Origin: Rhizaria sp. SCN 62-66
Lineage: Eukaryota > Rhizaria, unplaced
Length of the DNA: 64,000 bases
NCBI GenBank assembly: GCA_001724265.1
Contig: MEDY01000029.1
Span: 1-64,000, forward strand
Direction: 5' to 3'
The notes beneath the pieces were generated by a model. That model worked only from the letters and a program-made list of their open reading frames with translations, was not told where the DNA came from and did no database searches. A program made the position numbers and the translations under genes. The number at the start of each line of letters is the position of its first letter. Positions within the stretch are counted from its first letter, which is position 1. Positions 12,762-24,395 of this stretch are shown here, piece after piece.

Positions 12762-13094
12762 TGTGGTGCGGTTTCTGTCAAGTAGGGAAGCACATAGAAA
12801 AGGGCGAGGTTGTGGCTGTCAGCGGTCAACCGGATGCATCATGGCTGACATCGAATCTCACACGTCAACTATGATTGACTCAGACCGTTACTGCGTGTCA
12901 TATATTGATATAATAGACAATCCACAGGTGAAAACATTTCTGGTATATTATATCTCTAGCCACAAACGTTAACCTTGACTTTAACTATTTTCGTTAATCT
13001 CCTCATTGCCCTCAGTCCCCAACAGCAATAGCTCCCGAACTATCTGCTTTAGACAAGCTGAACCCGCGCCTAACAACGCTCGCTGCGGCTATCA
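12762..13094. promoter_or_regulatory. divergent intergenic region (glyoxalase I / acetyltransferase)
   Basis: The 333 bp between two divergent start codons must contain both promoters. It is AT-rich. I see no clear TATA box or named motif. Confidence 0.4.
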
Positions 13095-15459
13095 ATGGCG
13101 TCAACGCGCCCGTCCATTGTGGACACGGTTACAATTCGTCTTGCTCACCGCCTCCCAGTCGATGCTCGGTACATATTCCTTCCAAAAGCTTCCCATTCTC
13201 AACCACCAACTTTGAATGCGTCAGAGCCGTTACTCCACACATTCTCTTTGTACCACAACAAACCCTACTCTAACCAAACCAACTCTGTTATTTATTTGCT
13301 GTACACTTAGTCTCGATGACTCCACGAAGGAATTGACCCCCGCGCACCTCGACGTGTACCGCATCCGCGGCCTTCTCCGCGACTGGCGCGATGAGCAACT
13401 AGCGCTGCGCTCCTTCCTCCCGCTGCTGCTGCGGCGGCCCAAGTTCTGGTTCCTGCTCTTCCTTGCCGGGTTCGCGCTTGCCATGTTCCCCGTGTCCGCG
13501 CGCCTGCGCGTTATCAAGCTCTACGTCTTCGCGTTCGTGTGCTTTGTTCTGCCCGTGGCGGCCTATGCACTGCACCGGCTCGAGCTCGAGGCCTGCTTGA
13601 TGCGGGCGGGTGCCAAAGACGACCTCGACGACCTCCGGTTCAACTACGTCACGGGCGCAGTGCTGATCGCCGAGATCACGATCCCCCGTCGCAACGCTAA
13701 CAGCTCTAACAACAGGAACAGCTCTGCCAGCAATGCTGCGAACACCCGCGACCCGAAGCGTTTCTCCTCCGCTCTGGCCAACTCCAGTGCTCTCGCGGAC
13801 AACAGCAGCGCCGAGCCTGAGAGCGACACGGTCATGATCGGCTTTGCCGCCTACCGCGCCCTCTCGGCCGAGAACCGCTCCGTGCGCGAACTGGGCGATC
13901 TGCGGTACCTGTACGTCACACCTGGCTTCCGCCGCCGTGGTGTCGCGACGCTGCTGCTGCAGGAGGCGTACGAGCACGCTTCGCACAACGGCTACAAGGT
14001 GCTCACGGCCGACGTCGACGAGGCGCTGCCTTCCGCGACGCACGCCTGCTTGCAGGACAGCGGTTACCGATTCTTCGCCACTGATATCGATGATATCGAC
14101 GACCACAACTCTGACTCTGATGACACTGACGATGGTGATACTGTGGCAGAAGGCAAAGAGAGCGCGTATGACAAGGCGCGCAAGGCCCAGCGCGCCGCCG
14201 CTCGCGCCCGCCGTTGCCGCGGCCTGCGCACTTGTTTCACCCGCATCTTCCGTCGCCTGGGCTGTCTCGGCGAGCGCAACGCCAAGCCGAAGTACGGGCT
14301 CTTTGCCGTGCCGCGCGTGCTGTCTCTGCGCGGGCGCAAGCTGACATACGAGCGCCGCGTGATGCCGCCCTGGGTGGATGACCATGACGACGGCGACGGC
14401 GACAGCGACGGGGAGGACGGTGACCACGCAGAGAGCAGCCAGAGCAGCGCGAAACAGAGTCAGAAACAGAGCCAGAGCGGCGGAATTGGGTTGAATAATA
14501 GTGGACGGAAGTTCCAGTCCGGGGCCTCGGTGTCGCGCCCGCTCGGTTACGGCATCGGCGCGGATGCGGCCGTCCCGCAGCAGCGGTATTATGGCCGCGG
14601 CGCGGCTGCTGCCACTGCCAAGGCCGTTACAGCCGCTGCGCCAGCCAACCGCCCCCGTCGCAGCAATGACACCAATACCAATAGCAATGGCGGTAGCGGT
14701 GGAGGTAGTAACAAGGTGACGAGTCCTGCTGTGCGCGCGGCGAATGCAGCGCGCAACGCCGCTAGCCGTGGCAACAGCAGCGGCGGCAGTAGCAGGGACG
14801 TGAACGAAGCACTGGCGGGTGTGATGGGCGACTTATATGGCCAGCGTCCTGAGGAGGCGTTCGACGGCCGCGACAGCGACGACGACAATGGCAATAATGT
14901 TCCAACGCTTAGTATGCGCAGTGCCCGCGGTGCTGAGGGGAAGCAGGGACGCCGTGTGCGGCAGCTGAACGGGCGCAACAACGAGTATTTCGACAGCGAC
15001 GACGATGAGGACGATGATGATGGTAATGAAGAGGAAGATGAGGATGAGTATGAGGTGCTTGACATCGATGACCGCGTGCCTTTGCGCGCCGGCGCCGCGC
15101 ACCGGGTACGCGTGGTCAAGGGTTCCCGCACCGCCACCGCGCCCGGCCCCATCCACAGTCTCAGCGGCGTGCGGCCACAGTCGCGAGGCCAGTCACAGGG
15201 ACAGGGACAGCAGCAGAGGCCGTTCTGGCGTCCGCCGACCTACGCCGAGCTCAGCAGTCACAACACATCTGGCTCTGGCACCGGTAACGGCTCTGGCGTC
15301 AGCGCCAGCGGGCCGCGGGCGCTGGGCGACGCGAGCATGTTCGAGCGGTACATGGCGCTGCGCGCAGGCGCCAACGCCGACGACCTGCACGGCAGCAGGT
15401 ACACCATTGAGAAGCACACGGTGGACGAGGAAGAGGTTGTTAAGCGGTTCTTTGGCTGA
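13095..15459 (+). CDS. membrane-anchored GNAT N-acetyltransferase, NAT8/camello-like, with long acidic tail
   Basis: Spliced CDS join(13095..13168,13311..15459), 740 residues, stop TGA. The intron is 142 bp (donor GTACAT, acceptor CTTAG) and joining keeps frame. Two hydrophobic helices lie at about 69-87 and 93-112, followed by a GNAT fold from about 130. Motif A is clear at 222-243 (LRYLYVTPGFRRRGVATLLL), with the RRRGVA acetyl-CoA pyrophosphate loop, followed by the LTADVDEALPSATHACLQDSGYRF region. A helical hairpin before the GNAT domain is the layout of NAT8-type ER/Golgi acetyltransferases, so ER membrane anchoring is likely. The substrate is unknown. From about 275 onward the chain is disordered, Asp/Glu-, Ser/Asn- and Gln-rich, and this tail is not part of the family. 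An AATAAA at 15564-15569 could be the polyadenylation signal. Confidence 0.85.
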
Positions 15460-15610
15460 GTGCTTCGATGTGGGACCTTGACGCGTGACGATTGTCGTTG
15501 CCAAACGACATCACAATGGCGATGTCAATATGTAAGATGGTCGTTTATGAATATTTAGTGGATAATAAAACATTGTACGATTTTACCAACCCTTCTTGTA
15601 GCTCTGTAAC

Positions 15611-15892
15611 ATGAGTATTGTAAGTACATGTACAAGTATTTGGAGGTGTCATGTTGGCACTATGTTGATTTACCCGCGGGCTATTTTCCCATCTCAGTCC
15701 AATCGGGGCTCGCCCGACACACCGTGGTTCATCGTGTTCAAGCCGTGCCCCGTGAGTCTGCTGCGCGGCGCCGTGCCTGTTGGGCGCGTGGAGGCGTGCG
15801 CGACTGGCAAGGCGATGACGACGGCGTATTTCGACGCAAACGTGTTGTATGAGCTCGAGAGAATGTGCCCAATATTGTGCGCGGTAGGATGA
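15611..15892 (+). CDS. doubtful small gene or gene remnant
   Basis: A stretch at about 15698-15870 has the GC-rich codon choice of local genes although it lies in AT-rich spacer. It can be read as a small gene: ATG AGT ATT at 15611, a GTAAGT donor at 15620, a CTCAG acceptor ending at 15697, then about 64 codons to TGA at 15890-15892. The product would be about 67 residues and contain TPWFIVFKPCPVSLLRG. The 78-bp intron would be the shortest in the window and its donor is of the minority type. It starts only 151 bp past the acetyltransferase stop. I recognise no family. A degraded gene fragment is as likely as a functional gene. Confidence 0.25.
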   Translation: MSIVSTCTSIWRCHVGTMLIYPRAIFPSQSNRGSPDTPWFIVFKPCPVSLLRGAVPVGRVEACATGKAMTTAYFDANVLYELERMCPILCAVG

Positions 15893-17231
15893 ACGTGCAC
15901 GTCATATCGCGACGATTATGATGAGAATGAGGATGGAGTGACGGGGGAGTTTGACCAACTCACGTCTCCAGGAATGGGAGAGTAAAGCGACGGCACTGTC
16001 TGCCTAGTTGCAGCAAACAGGTCTCAAATGCGTTACGCGCGACACGCTTGCTTGAAACAGCCCAGATGTGCTGAGCACTGGTACTTACGTACTTGCATTC
16101 TTGATGACGGCAGTGGTTCCACGTTGTAGGAGCTTACGCAGGTGCGTGCGCTGCTTGTGCGCATGGTTGGCTGTGGTTAGGGCTGTTAAAACCTCAAAAT
16201 GGTCATCAAATCAGTTTTTTTTTTTTTTTTTTTTTTAATGGATACACGTACAAATCAAACCAGCGTGGTCTATTTTCCAAGTGCCAAAAGCAGCGACAAG
16301 CTCATGCTATGTTCACGACTATCTTCGTACTATCTCTCTGCCCCATCTTTGACTGACTCTAGCGTGGTTGGTGCACGATGCAATACTCCATGGATCGATG
16401 ACTACTAGTGATTGATCCACAGAGCAATATACAAATTTGAAATAGTACTACTATTCATCGACAGAAGCTCTAATCAGCTACGTAGTATTTTTTATTGACT
16501 GTTGTTGTGCCATTTCGTACTTCATATACTAGTATTAGTAGTAGGGTGCTTGCTCGTCTTGCGAGTTGAAATGTACTAGTAGACGCAGCGTCGTTCTGCT
16601 TTTCTTAGGAATTGCTTGCTAATCCGGTACTGACCACATACTACCATATAGTAATGTACTAAAGTAAGCCTGATGTGAATCATACAGCATTATGCACTAG
16701 TCATTCACACTCGTCTGACCATGATGATCATGGGGGTGACAGTGACATCTCCTTCTCGATCGACTTGCACGAAGTGGAGGCACAGAGTCGTAAACTGCCC
16801 CAGCCCAGGCCAACAGTTTATACAATGATGTACATAGCGATCTACTCTCAGTGAAACTGCGGTATAAACGTATATTTTACTTTACAGTTGCGGAAATGAC
16901 ATTATTCTTATTTTAGACGCTTCGATTTACAGGGGAAGTGTATTTCTTTCACTCGACCTTACGTCCAAGCGCGCTGCGCACGAAACCGCCAAAGTTCTCT
17001 TGATCAAACACGTCGTAAATCGGCACCCATGATCGTTTTTAATGAAGCCAGCGCAATTTGCGCGGAGAAAATGCGTGTATAGTGTTTAAACGCTGAAGAA
17101 TATGCCATCTCGATCAATGCTTCAGCCGAATTTGTCTCGCTTGTTCCTCCCTCAGAACCCATCATTTGATGATCCACTGATTGGACTGACTCGTTCCTCT
17201 CCTCAATTTTTTGCTTCCAGTTCTCTCTTCA
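15893..17231. other. long AT-rich spacer
   Basis: About 1.3 kb without a supportable gene. It holds a 22-base T run at 16215-16236 and short TAGTA-type repetitive text near 16440-16560. Just before 17221 a pyrimidine-rich tract ending CTTCCAG looks like a 3' splice site, so the gene at 17232 may have a 5'-UTR intron. Confidence 0.45.
16215..16236. repeat. poly-T homopolymer (22 bases)
   Basis: An uninterrupted run of 22 T residues in AT-rich spacer. It could be a decayed poly(A) tail on the minus strand, but no retroelement body or target-site duplication is visible nearby. Confidence 0.9.
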
Positions 17232-18587
17232 ATGCGTGTCGCGTCCGCGTTTGCGCTCGTCGTTGCCGTTTTTGTTGCGGCCGCGCAGTCTGCCTCCACG
17301 ATGTGGACCGGATCTCTTTATACAAGCACTCTGGTCGCCGGTCGCACTAACGTCACCTTCACTGCGTCCATGCGCCCCGGCTCGGGCAGCACGTCGACAA
17401 CGATTGTCTCCGGTGACTATCTTGTCATGCGTCTTACGGGCGCGTGGGCAACTGAGAACGCTGCTGCGACGTGCAAGATGAGCAAGCGCACCCGCAGCTA
17501 CGACTTGGACGCAAGCTACTACACGTCAGGAACCTCGAGTTACAATGCCGAGGGTCCCGAAGAGGGCGAGCGCGTGATCGGTGTCCGGCTGAGCAACAAG
17601 TACACCGCATCTGGCAGCGAGTACACGAATCTTATCTGCCTTGTCACGATGCCCGCCTCCGCCGTAGGCAAGGTCTCGCCGGTCGTGAGCTCCGGCTACA
17701 GCTCCCCATTCGATGACGTGTACATCGGCGCCGTTAGCGCAACCACGGTCAGCGAGGAGCCGGCCACTTAGGTCGCCAACTATTGGATGAAGTTTACCAC
17801 CAACACATTACCGACTAAGTCATTTAACGCGCTTACTCAGGTATTCTTCAGCAACATCAAGAATGATGCTGGTATCCCGCTTTCCATCGCTGCGGGCATC
17901 CGTTCCGCTTACTTCTACCCCGCCGGCACGCCCCGCGCGCTATCTAAGCGCGCCGCGCGTGAGGCTGAGGCCGCCGCTGCGCTTGACATAACCCCGCGCG
18001 ACGTTTTTATTGCTGCTACTAATAGCGCTGACGAGAAGGGCTCGCTCGTTGTCGAAGTTAGCATCACACCGTCAATTGATAACACAGCGTCTGAGCTTTC
18101 GAGCGTCGTGACTACAGAGGGCTTTTCTACCACCGTCAACGCGTATCTTGCGCGTAGTATTAATGGCGAACTGACTGACACAGAGGCGTACACTCTATTT
18201 GTGCCCGGAACGTGCAGCGATGGTGTTAAGGATGGGGAAGAGACTGATGTCGACTGTGGTGGCGGCGAGTGCTACGCTTGCACACTTAAGGAAACTTGCA
18301 AGGTACGAATCATTTCTTTTATACGTACGTATTTGAACCGATCAATGAATATAAATAAACGAGTTGCAAATTCACTAATGCCAGCTCACATTGACGTTAT
18401 TTGTCAATGAATTGTTTCAATTCATACGTGTCTATATTCTACTTAGGCTGACAACGACTGCTGGACCGCAGACTGTGACTCTTCGTCTTTAAAGTGCGTC
18501 AACGCTGCCACTGCCGGAGCTGCGACCACTGCTGCACTTGCCACCGCTGCATTTGCCGCTTTTTTTGCGGCCTTCCTTGGCTTCTAA
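17232..18587 (+). CDS. secreted, probably GPI-anchored surface protein with a Cys-rich DCGG motif; contains one in-frame TAG
   Basis: Spliced CDS join(17232..18302,18447..18587), 403 residues counting one TAG at codon 180, stop TAA. The 144-bp intron has donor GTACGA and acceptor ACTTAG, phase 0. Residues 1-20 form a signal peptide (basic N-region, Val/Ala-rich core). The ectodomain has no recognised fold. Before the C-terminus is a Cys-rich motif CSDGVKDGEETDVDCGGGEC, of a kind common in extracellular proteins of algae and marine microbes, followed by further Cys pairs. The last about 25 residues are an uncharged Ala/Phe tail after a small-residue patch, the usual form of a GPI-attachment signal. 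At 17769 the frame meets TAG but continues 223 codons with the same composition. Without TAG reading, the signal peptide and the anchor signal would be separated. Confidence 0.75.
17769..17771 (+). other. in-frame TAG read as sense (codon 180)
   Basis: Context is EEPAT-TAG-VANYW. Both flanks are in one frame of the surface-protein gene. A 54-bp intron removing the TAG could be drawn, but it would be far shorter than any other intron here and lacks a pyrimidine tract. Confidence 0.7.
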
Positions 18588-19635
18588 AGCACGCATATGA
18601 CATACAAAGCTCAATCGCCCGAAAACTGTTTATGAACAAGCCTATTACGTCCTTATCAAAGTCCATGTGAGCGAGGGTAGAGAGCGGTATAGTATGTACA
18701 TGTATTTCAGTGTGGTTTAGTGCGCGCTTAAATGTATGTCGTTCCATACGACGGCACAAAAAAGCGAACGCTTATATGTGTTAAAGTGGCCAGGCTAATA
18801 CAACGCGCAGACGACTTTAGCGAAGAGTTTAGATAGATAATGTGGTAGAGCTAACAAGGTGATCCAATAGAATACACAAAAACGAAAAGACACGTGTAAA
18901 TATATAATAGCACAGAAGCAGATGCAACAAAACTAGAGTAACAAGATGTTTGATCGTGACAGCAGGCAGCAGACAGAAAACGAAATCAAATCTAGAAAAC
19001 GACAATAAGTGAAAAGTTCATACAGAAGATGTGACAGTCAAGTGACAGCAGCAAAAATGAGCCTCAACAATCTCTTGAACTCCAACTCAATGAACGAGCA
19101 AGTGGAAGAGACGGCAAGCTATCAAACGGTGTGTGTTGCGCTGCAGTTGCAGCAGGATAGATATGAACGAATGAAACAAGGAACACACAAAGACGATGAA
19201 CTTACTCAAATGCATGTTCAAAAATCATATGGAGCATGATCGTAACATGAAGATGAGGTTTGCTATTTTGCGTGCTTACGTGAAAGACTTGGCAAAGACA
19301 GTGACAAACGATGGCAAATACAATAAAACAACAATACATATCCACTGGTAATATACAAAGAATAAAGGACATACATATACAATACAAACTACTATAAAGA
19401 ACTACTTTGACTAATTTCTTCGCGCAACACACACAAAAAAATTGCATTATTTGATTATAGAAAACCACAGCGCACAGTTTGTGTGTGTGTGTGTGTGCGT
19501 GTCCATCGTGTGTGTGTGTCCATCGTGTGTGCTTGATGCATCGTGGACGTACTTACCCACGACTTCAAGCACCACACGTACATGGATACGAGTTTTGGTG
19601 TTGGATTCGGCATGGCCTTTTGTGAGGTTCGCAAT
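18588..19635. other. convergent spacer with TG microsatellite
   Basis: About 1 kb of AT-rich DNA between two converging genes, presumably 3'-UTRs. No gene is supported. The only distinct element is the TG-rich repeat near 19480. Confidence 0.45.
19480..19531. repeat. (TG)n microsatellite with interrupted units
   Basis: Alternating T and G run interrupted twice by GTCCATCG, giving an imperfect higher-order duplication. It lies about 100 bp past the stop of the C2-domain gene. Confidence 0.85.
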
Positions 19636-22600
19636 TTACGTAGTGACATTGCTATCGCCAAACACAGCTGCGTTGTTGCCCTGGTCTTCCTCTTCTTCGT
19701 CGCCGTCGTCGGCAGCGATGCAGTCGATGGGCACCATAATCCGGGGACGCCGCACGGTGAGAATGCCGCTGTTCTTGTACCCCTTCTCGTTGGCCATCTT
19801 GGGGTCGATGATCGCCAGGTTCAGCGGCTCGCCGTAGTCGTGCGCAATCACCGTCGCCGTGACGTCGCGCTTGCCGCCGCCCACGCGCTTCGACTCCTTG
19901 TCCTTGCCGCCGCCGTCGGCCGCCGCGCTCGCGCCCTCCTTGTGCTTGTCCTTGTGCTTCCCGCTCCCGGCCTTCTCGCCGTGTGCGTAGATGCTCGGGA
20001 AGAGCTTGCGCAGCGACGTCACGCAGCGGCCGATCGTCTCGCCCTCGGCGGTGCCGTCGTCGTGCGCGACGCGGATCAAGATCGCGCGCTGTGGCATGCT
20101 CGCGCACAGCGCCGCAAGCGCCAGCACGGGCGCCTGCCACGTCGGCTCCAGCGTGTGCCCGCCCGCGCCCGCCGTCTCGGAGCGGTACACAAGCCGCCAG
20201 AAGTGGCCCTCCATCGCCAGCGGGCGCCCGGGCGTCCAGGTCTCGCCGCCGCCGATGTGCCAGTACCCGCGGCGGCCGCGTGCCTGCTGCTGCTGCTCCG
20301 TCGCGCCGCTGCCCGACGCGCTGGCCGGGATTAGCGAGCGCGCGGCGCCGCCCGGCGAAGCGGGCGTCGCGGTGCCGGCCACGACGCCGCCCGTGTACAG
20401 CGCGGCCGTGTCGACCGCAAGCGCGGGCTGGCCGGCGCCGGAGTTAAGCCCCACGGTACTTGTGAAGGACGCGTCCAGCGCGCCGCCGTCGGCGTTGTCC
20501 CAGCTCGTCCCGGCGGCGGCGTGTAGCGACTTGAACGTGCCGAGCCGTGGCGACAGCGCGCCCGCGTTGGCCGCGGCGCCCGCGCCGACGCCGCTGCTGC
20601 TGCCCACGAAGCCGGGGCCCAGGCTCTGCTGCGCGGCGTTAGCGTGGGCGGCGCCGGTCTCGATAGCGTTGCGCGCGCCGCCGGACTTGTCGAGCGCGTA
20701 GATCTCGATGAACGGCTTGCTTTTCCACGCCGACCGCACGAGCGTCGCCGACAGCGGTAAGTGCAGCAGCAAGTCAAGCCGCGGCAGTGTGGCGAAGGGC
20801 GCCAAGTACTTGTCCACGGGCAAGTAGTTTGCCGTCGCAGAGGCCACCGTCGTCGCCCCGGGCGCGTGGGCTGAGAAGAGCGACATGCGGCCCGTCGCGC
20901 TCGTCGCCGCCGTCGAGGGCCGCGAGTGCCCGTCGTTGGTGCTGGCGGCCGAAGAGCGCGAGTACTCGCTGGCGTAGGCGGACCCGGCGTGGTGCGAGTT
21001 GCGCGAGTGCCCGTGGCCGCGGTCGACCCGCAGCGCGCCCGCGGCGACCGCCAGCGCGATGCCGCGGTCCGCCGGCTCCGGGTACGCCGATGCGACGACC
21101 TTGGCGCGGCACACGCGCAGCGCGCCGCCCGTCTTGCCGTTGGCGGCGCCGGAGAGCAGGAGGTAGTCGAGGTGGTCCTCGATGAGCACGCGGTCGCCGG
21201 GACCCGTCGACCTGCGAGCGTACTCGCGCACGTCGAACAAGCGGCGCACGCCGACGGCGCTCGAGTCGGCCCCGGCGACAGCAACACCGGCGGTCGCGCC
21301 GCCGCCGCCGAGGCTGTTGAGGCTCGCGCCGACCGTGCTCGCCGTCTGCGGTAGCGCGGTGCCGTGGCCAGTGACAATGGACGCACGGTACGGCAGCGTC
21401 GGCGACACGGGCAGGTGGTCCAGCTGCGCCGAGCGCGGCCAGAAGGCGAGTTTGCGCATCGTGGTGCGCGTTTGGCCGATGAAGTCGGGCGCTGTGTTGT
21501 TGCCGCGGTGGCCCAGCAGACGCAGCAGCAGCGGGCGGTCGAGCTCGCCAGCGCATAGCGGCGCCACCGCGAGCTTGAGCGTCGGCAGCACGAGGCTCGC
21601 GTTAGCCCGCGGGTCCACCTCGCCAGCCACGGGCGCAGACACGAACACGCGCTCCCAGATCTCGTCGAAGCCCTCGATCGCGGCGGCCGCACTCGCGGAG
21701 CCGTTGGCGCCGTTGTCGTGCGTGCGGACGAGCGCGGTGCACGTCGCGATGTAGTGCGCCGACACGGGCGGGTTCGCCAGCAGAGATGTCTCGTTGCACG
21801 GGATGGTGATCCGGTCGCCCTGAAGCACCGCGATCGCGTTCTGTGCCGCTGCGCCGCCGCGGCGCGCGCCAGCGCCCGTGATGCAGTCCGTCGCGGTCAC
21901 GAAGTACTGGTCCCAGTCCTTGCCCAGGTCGACCGCGCCGACGTCTGACCGACGGACGAGAGCGCAGACGGCGCGCCAGTCCTCCGGCGCGCACTGTGCG
22001 CGCGCGGCAACGAGGCGGCAGACCTCGATGTAGGGCTTCACAGCCGAGTTGAAGACGTGTTTGGGCGCGCGGATGGCCTCGGCGCGGAGTGTCACGTGCA
22101 GTTCCAGCCCGGCGGGACACACCAGCGCGTCCGGGGTAATCGTCGTGTGCGACAGACAGGGCGGCATGGCGCTGGCGTCGGGCGCCGCGAGCGCCTCGGC
22201 CACGGCGGCCGACTCTGCAGCGGCGGCCGCGGCGGCAGCGGCGGCGCGGCGGGAGGATCTATCTTTATCCTTGGTTCCCGAGGCCGCGGCGGCGTCCGTA
22301 CTAGCTGACTCGGCGGTGGAAGGGCGCATGTTGCCGGGCCGCCCGGTGTAAATGTTGCCCGGCTTGCCCGATAGCACAGGAGCAGCAGCGGCGGGGTCGT
22401 CCTTGTCCTTGTCCTTGTCCTTATGGTGGTCTTTCTCGCGCTTGCGGGCCGCCTTAGCCTTGCCCAGCTCGGCGGCGTCGGTGCTGTTCTGCCGCTCGTG
22501 CCGGCCGTGACCGTGCCCGTGACCGTGACTAAGACTGTGTGCCTCGTTGCCAGTGCCGGCGTGCGAGTACGACGAGGGATACAGCTCGGCGCCGGCCGAC

Positions 22601-24395
22601 TTGGTCGACAGCGACGCCAGTCCGCCCGTCGCATCCGCGTACTGCGCCGCCGTCATGCCCGCCGCGCTCGCCGTCACCACCGGCGGCGCGGCGCGGCCCT
22701 CGGTGGCGGCGGGCGCGTACGCAGTGGCAGGGCCCAGCACGGGGGACTCGTAGCGCGTGTCGGCCACGGCCACGATGCTGCGGCCGCGAAACCCGCCCTG
22801 CGGCGTCGTCGCCGCAGCGGGCGGGGCGTTCGCGCGCTTGGACATGACCTTAAGATGCGTGCCGTTGCCACCGCCGCCGTTGTCGTCAGCGTCTTCGTCG
22901 GAGACCGACACGTCGACGTTGAGATCGTCGAGCCGGTCGTCGCTGCCGTTGCCCGCGCTGGTGGCCGTGGCGGGTCGGGACCGGGCCTTGGGCTGCACTG
23001 GCGCCGCGGGTGCTGTGGTCGCCGCACCAGTGCCCGTCGCGACACCGCCCGCGAGCTGGGACTGGGCGGGGAGCGCGCTGCCGGTGACGGAGCCGCGCTG
23101 CTGCTGCTGCTGGCGCAGCGCGCGCAGGGAGCCCGTCTCAGAGGCAGCCGTGGGGATGTAGCCGCTCCAGTCGCCCGAGGCGGCAGAGTGGTGGCGGGCC
23201 AGCCGACCGCTGACCTCGGCCTGTGTGTACATGGTGAATTGAGACCATTGGAAAAGAAATGGAACACATTTGTGAGATTCAAATCAGTTATCTTCTTCTT
23301 TAAACAATAAATGATTTTTAGCGGCAGAAATATGAATAGATACACATTAAAAATGGTTTACATGTTCAGCACACACGATATTGACATGTTATATGAGGGT
23401 TGTGGTAAACTTACCGGAGCCTGCTGTGTCGCAGTCGGCGACGGTGTCGGCACTGCCCCAGCCGCAACCCCCGCGGCAGCCGCAGTGACGGACGGGGGCA
23501 GGCGCAGCGCGTCCGCGGTCTGCGGCCGGCTGCCGCTGTTGTTGTTGGCGCTGCTGAGTCCCCGCGCGGAAAGAGGCATCATGCGCGGGGTCAGGCCGGG
23601 GGTCGTCGAACCCCCCGCACCACCCGCGCCGTTGCCGCCGGCACCGATGCCGCCCTGATGCGACGACGGCGTTGGCGACGCCGGCCGACTGCCCGCGTCG
23701 CTGGCGACCGCGAAGTCGTCGCTGGTGTCCTTGTGCGCGCGCACGGCGTTGACCTTGGCCGTGGTGGGGCCAGAGCGCAGCGCGGTGAGCCCCGGAGTCG
23801 CGGCCTCGAACGACGCTTGCACGGCGTACAGAGAAAGCCGCGGCGCGCCCCCGTTGGCGGCGGAAAACGAGTGCGCGGGGGACGCGGCGTAGGGCGCAGA
23901 GGTGCTGCCCGAGGCTGACACGGGCCGCGACAGGGACGGCTGAGGCTGGAACTGGAGCGGGAGGGCGAAGTTGGGCGGCGCGGGGGACGAGGAGACATTC
24001 AGGCGGTCGATCGCGGCCGAGAGACCAAAAGTCGTAGCCTGGGGCTGCGTTGCAGTCGCGGGAGTGGGGATTGGGGCGCTGGGGACGTTGAGACTGGCGG
24101 GTCTGGTCACGGCGGGGCCGGAGGGCGTGGGGGAGCCGGACGGCGGCCGCGACAGCCCGGCCGGAACCGACGTCGACAGGCCCGGAGAAACAAGCGGGAA
24201 CTGCGTGGAGAGCGGCGGGATCGTCAGTACGGGCACGCGCGGCGCTGCGCTGAGAGGGGAGCTGTCAGCGAGGAGCTGGGACTTCATGGCGTTGACCTGC
24301 GAGAGCATCGCGTCGACGGCTGAGTGACTGGCCTTGGCGGTGCCCTCGACGGCGCCCAGGCGTGACGAGAGGTCGCCGCCGGTAGATGAGCTCAT
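19636..24395 (-). CDS. copine-like double C2-domain protein without a visible vWA domain
   Basis: Spliced CDS complement(join(19636..23220,23415..24395)), 1521 residues, stop TAA. The 194-bp intron has donor GTAAGT and a phase-0 junction. The start at 24395 (MSSSTGGDLSSRL) precedes a Ser/Pro-rich region. Two C2-type units resemble copine C2 domains. Unit 1 runs about 700-920 (LELHVTLRAEAIRAPKHVF, then SAVKPYIEV, then DFIGQTRTTMRKL). Unit 2 runs about 1144-1485 (LDLLLHLPLSATLVR, KSKPFIEIYALD, IGRCVTSLRKLFP, and the copine-typical YKNSGILTVRRPRI). Each is stretched by low-complexity inserts, and the usual acidic Ca-binding loops are poorly kept. Copines normally follow their C2 pair with a vWA domain; this chain instead ends in an acidic tail 50 residues later. 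Membrane or phospholipid association is inferred from the family. Lys/Asp-rich KDKDKDKD blocks lie between ordered parts. Confidence 0.75.

Noticed and set aside
16215-16236. Retroelement insertion marked by the poly-T run
   Set aside because: No element body, reverse-transcriptase frame or target-site duplication is visible.
17718-17771. A 54-bp intron that would remove the TAG at 17769
   Set aside because: It would be shorter than any other intron in the window (85 bp minimum), has no pyrimidine tract and is not needed at the other five TAGs, which lack any suitable donor nearby.
19455-19661. Extra minus-strand exon after the stop of the C2-protein gene
   Set aside because: There is a good GTAAGT donor near 19553, but no acceptor can join it in frame to the preceding exon, and the sequence has no coding bias.
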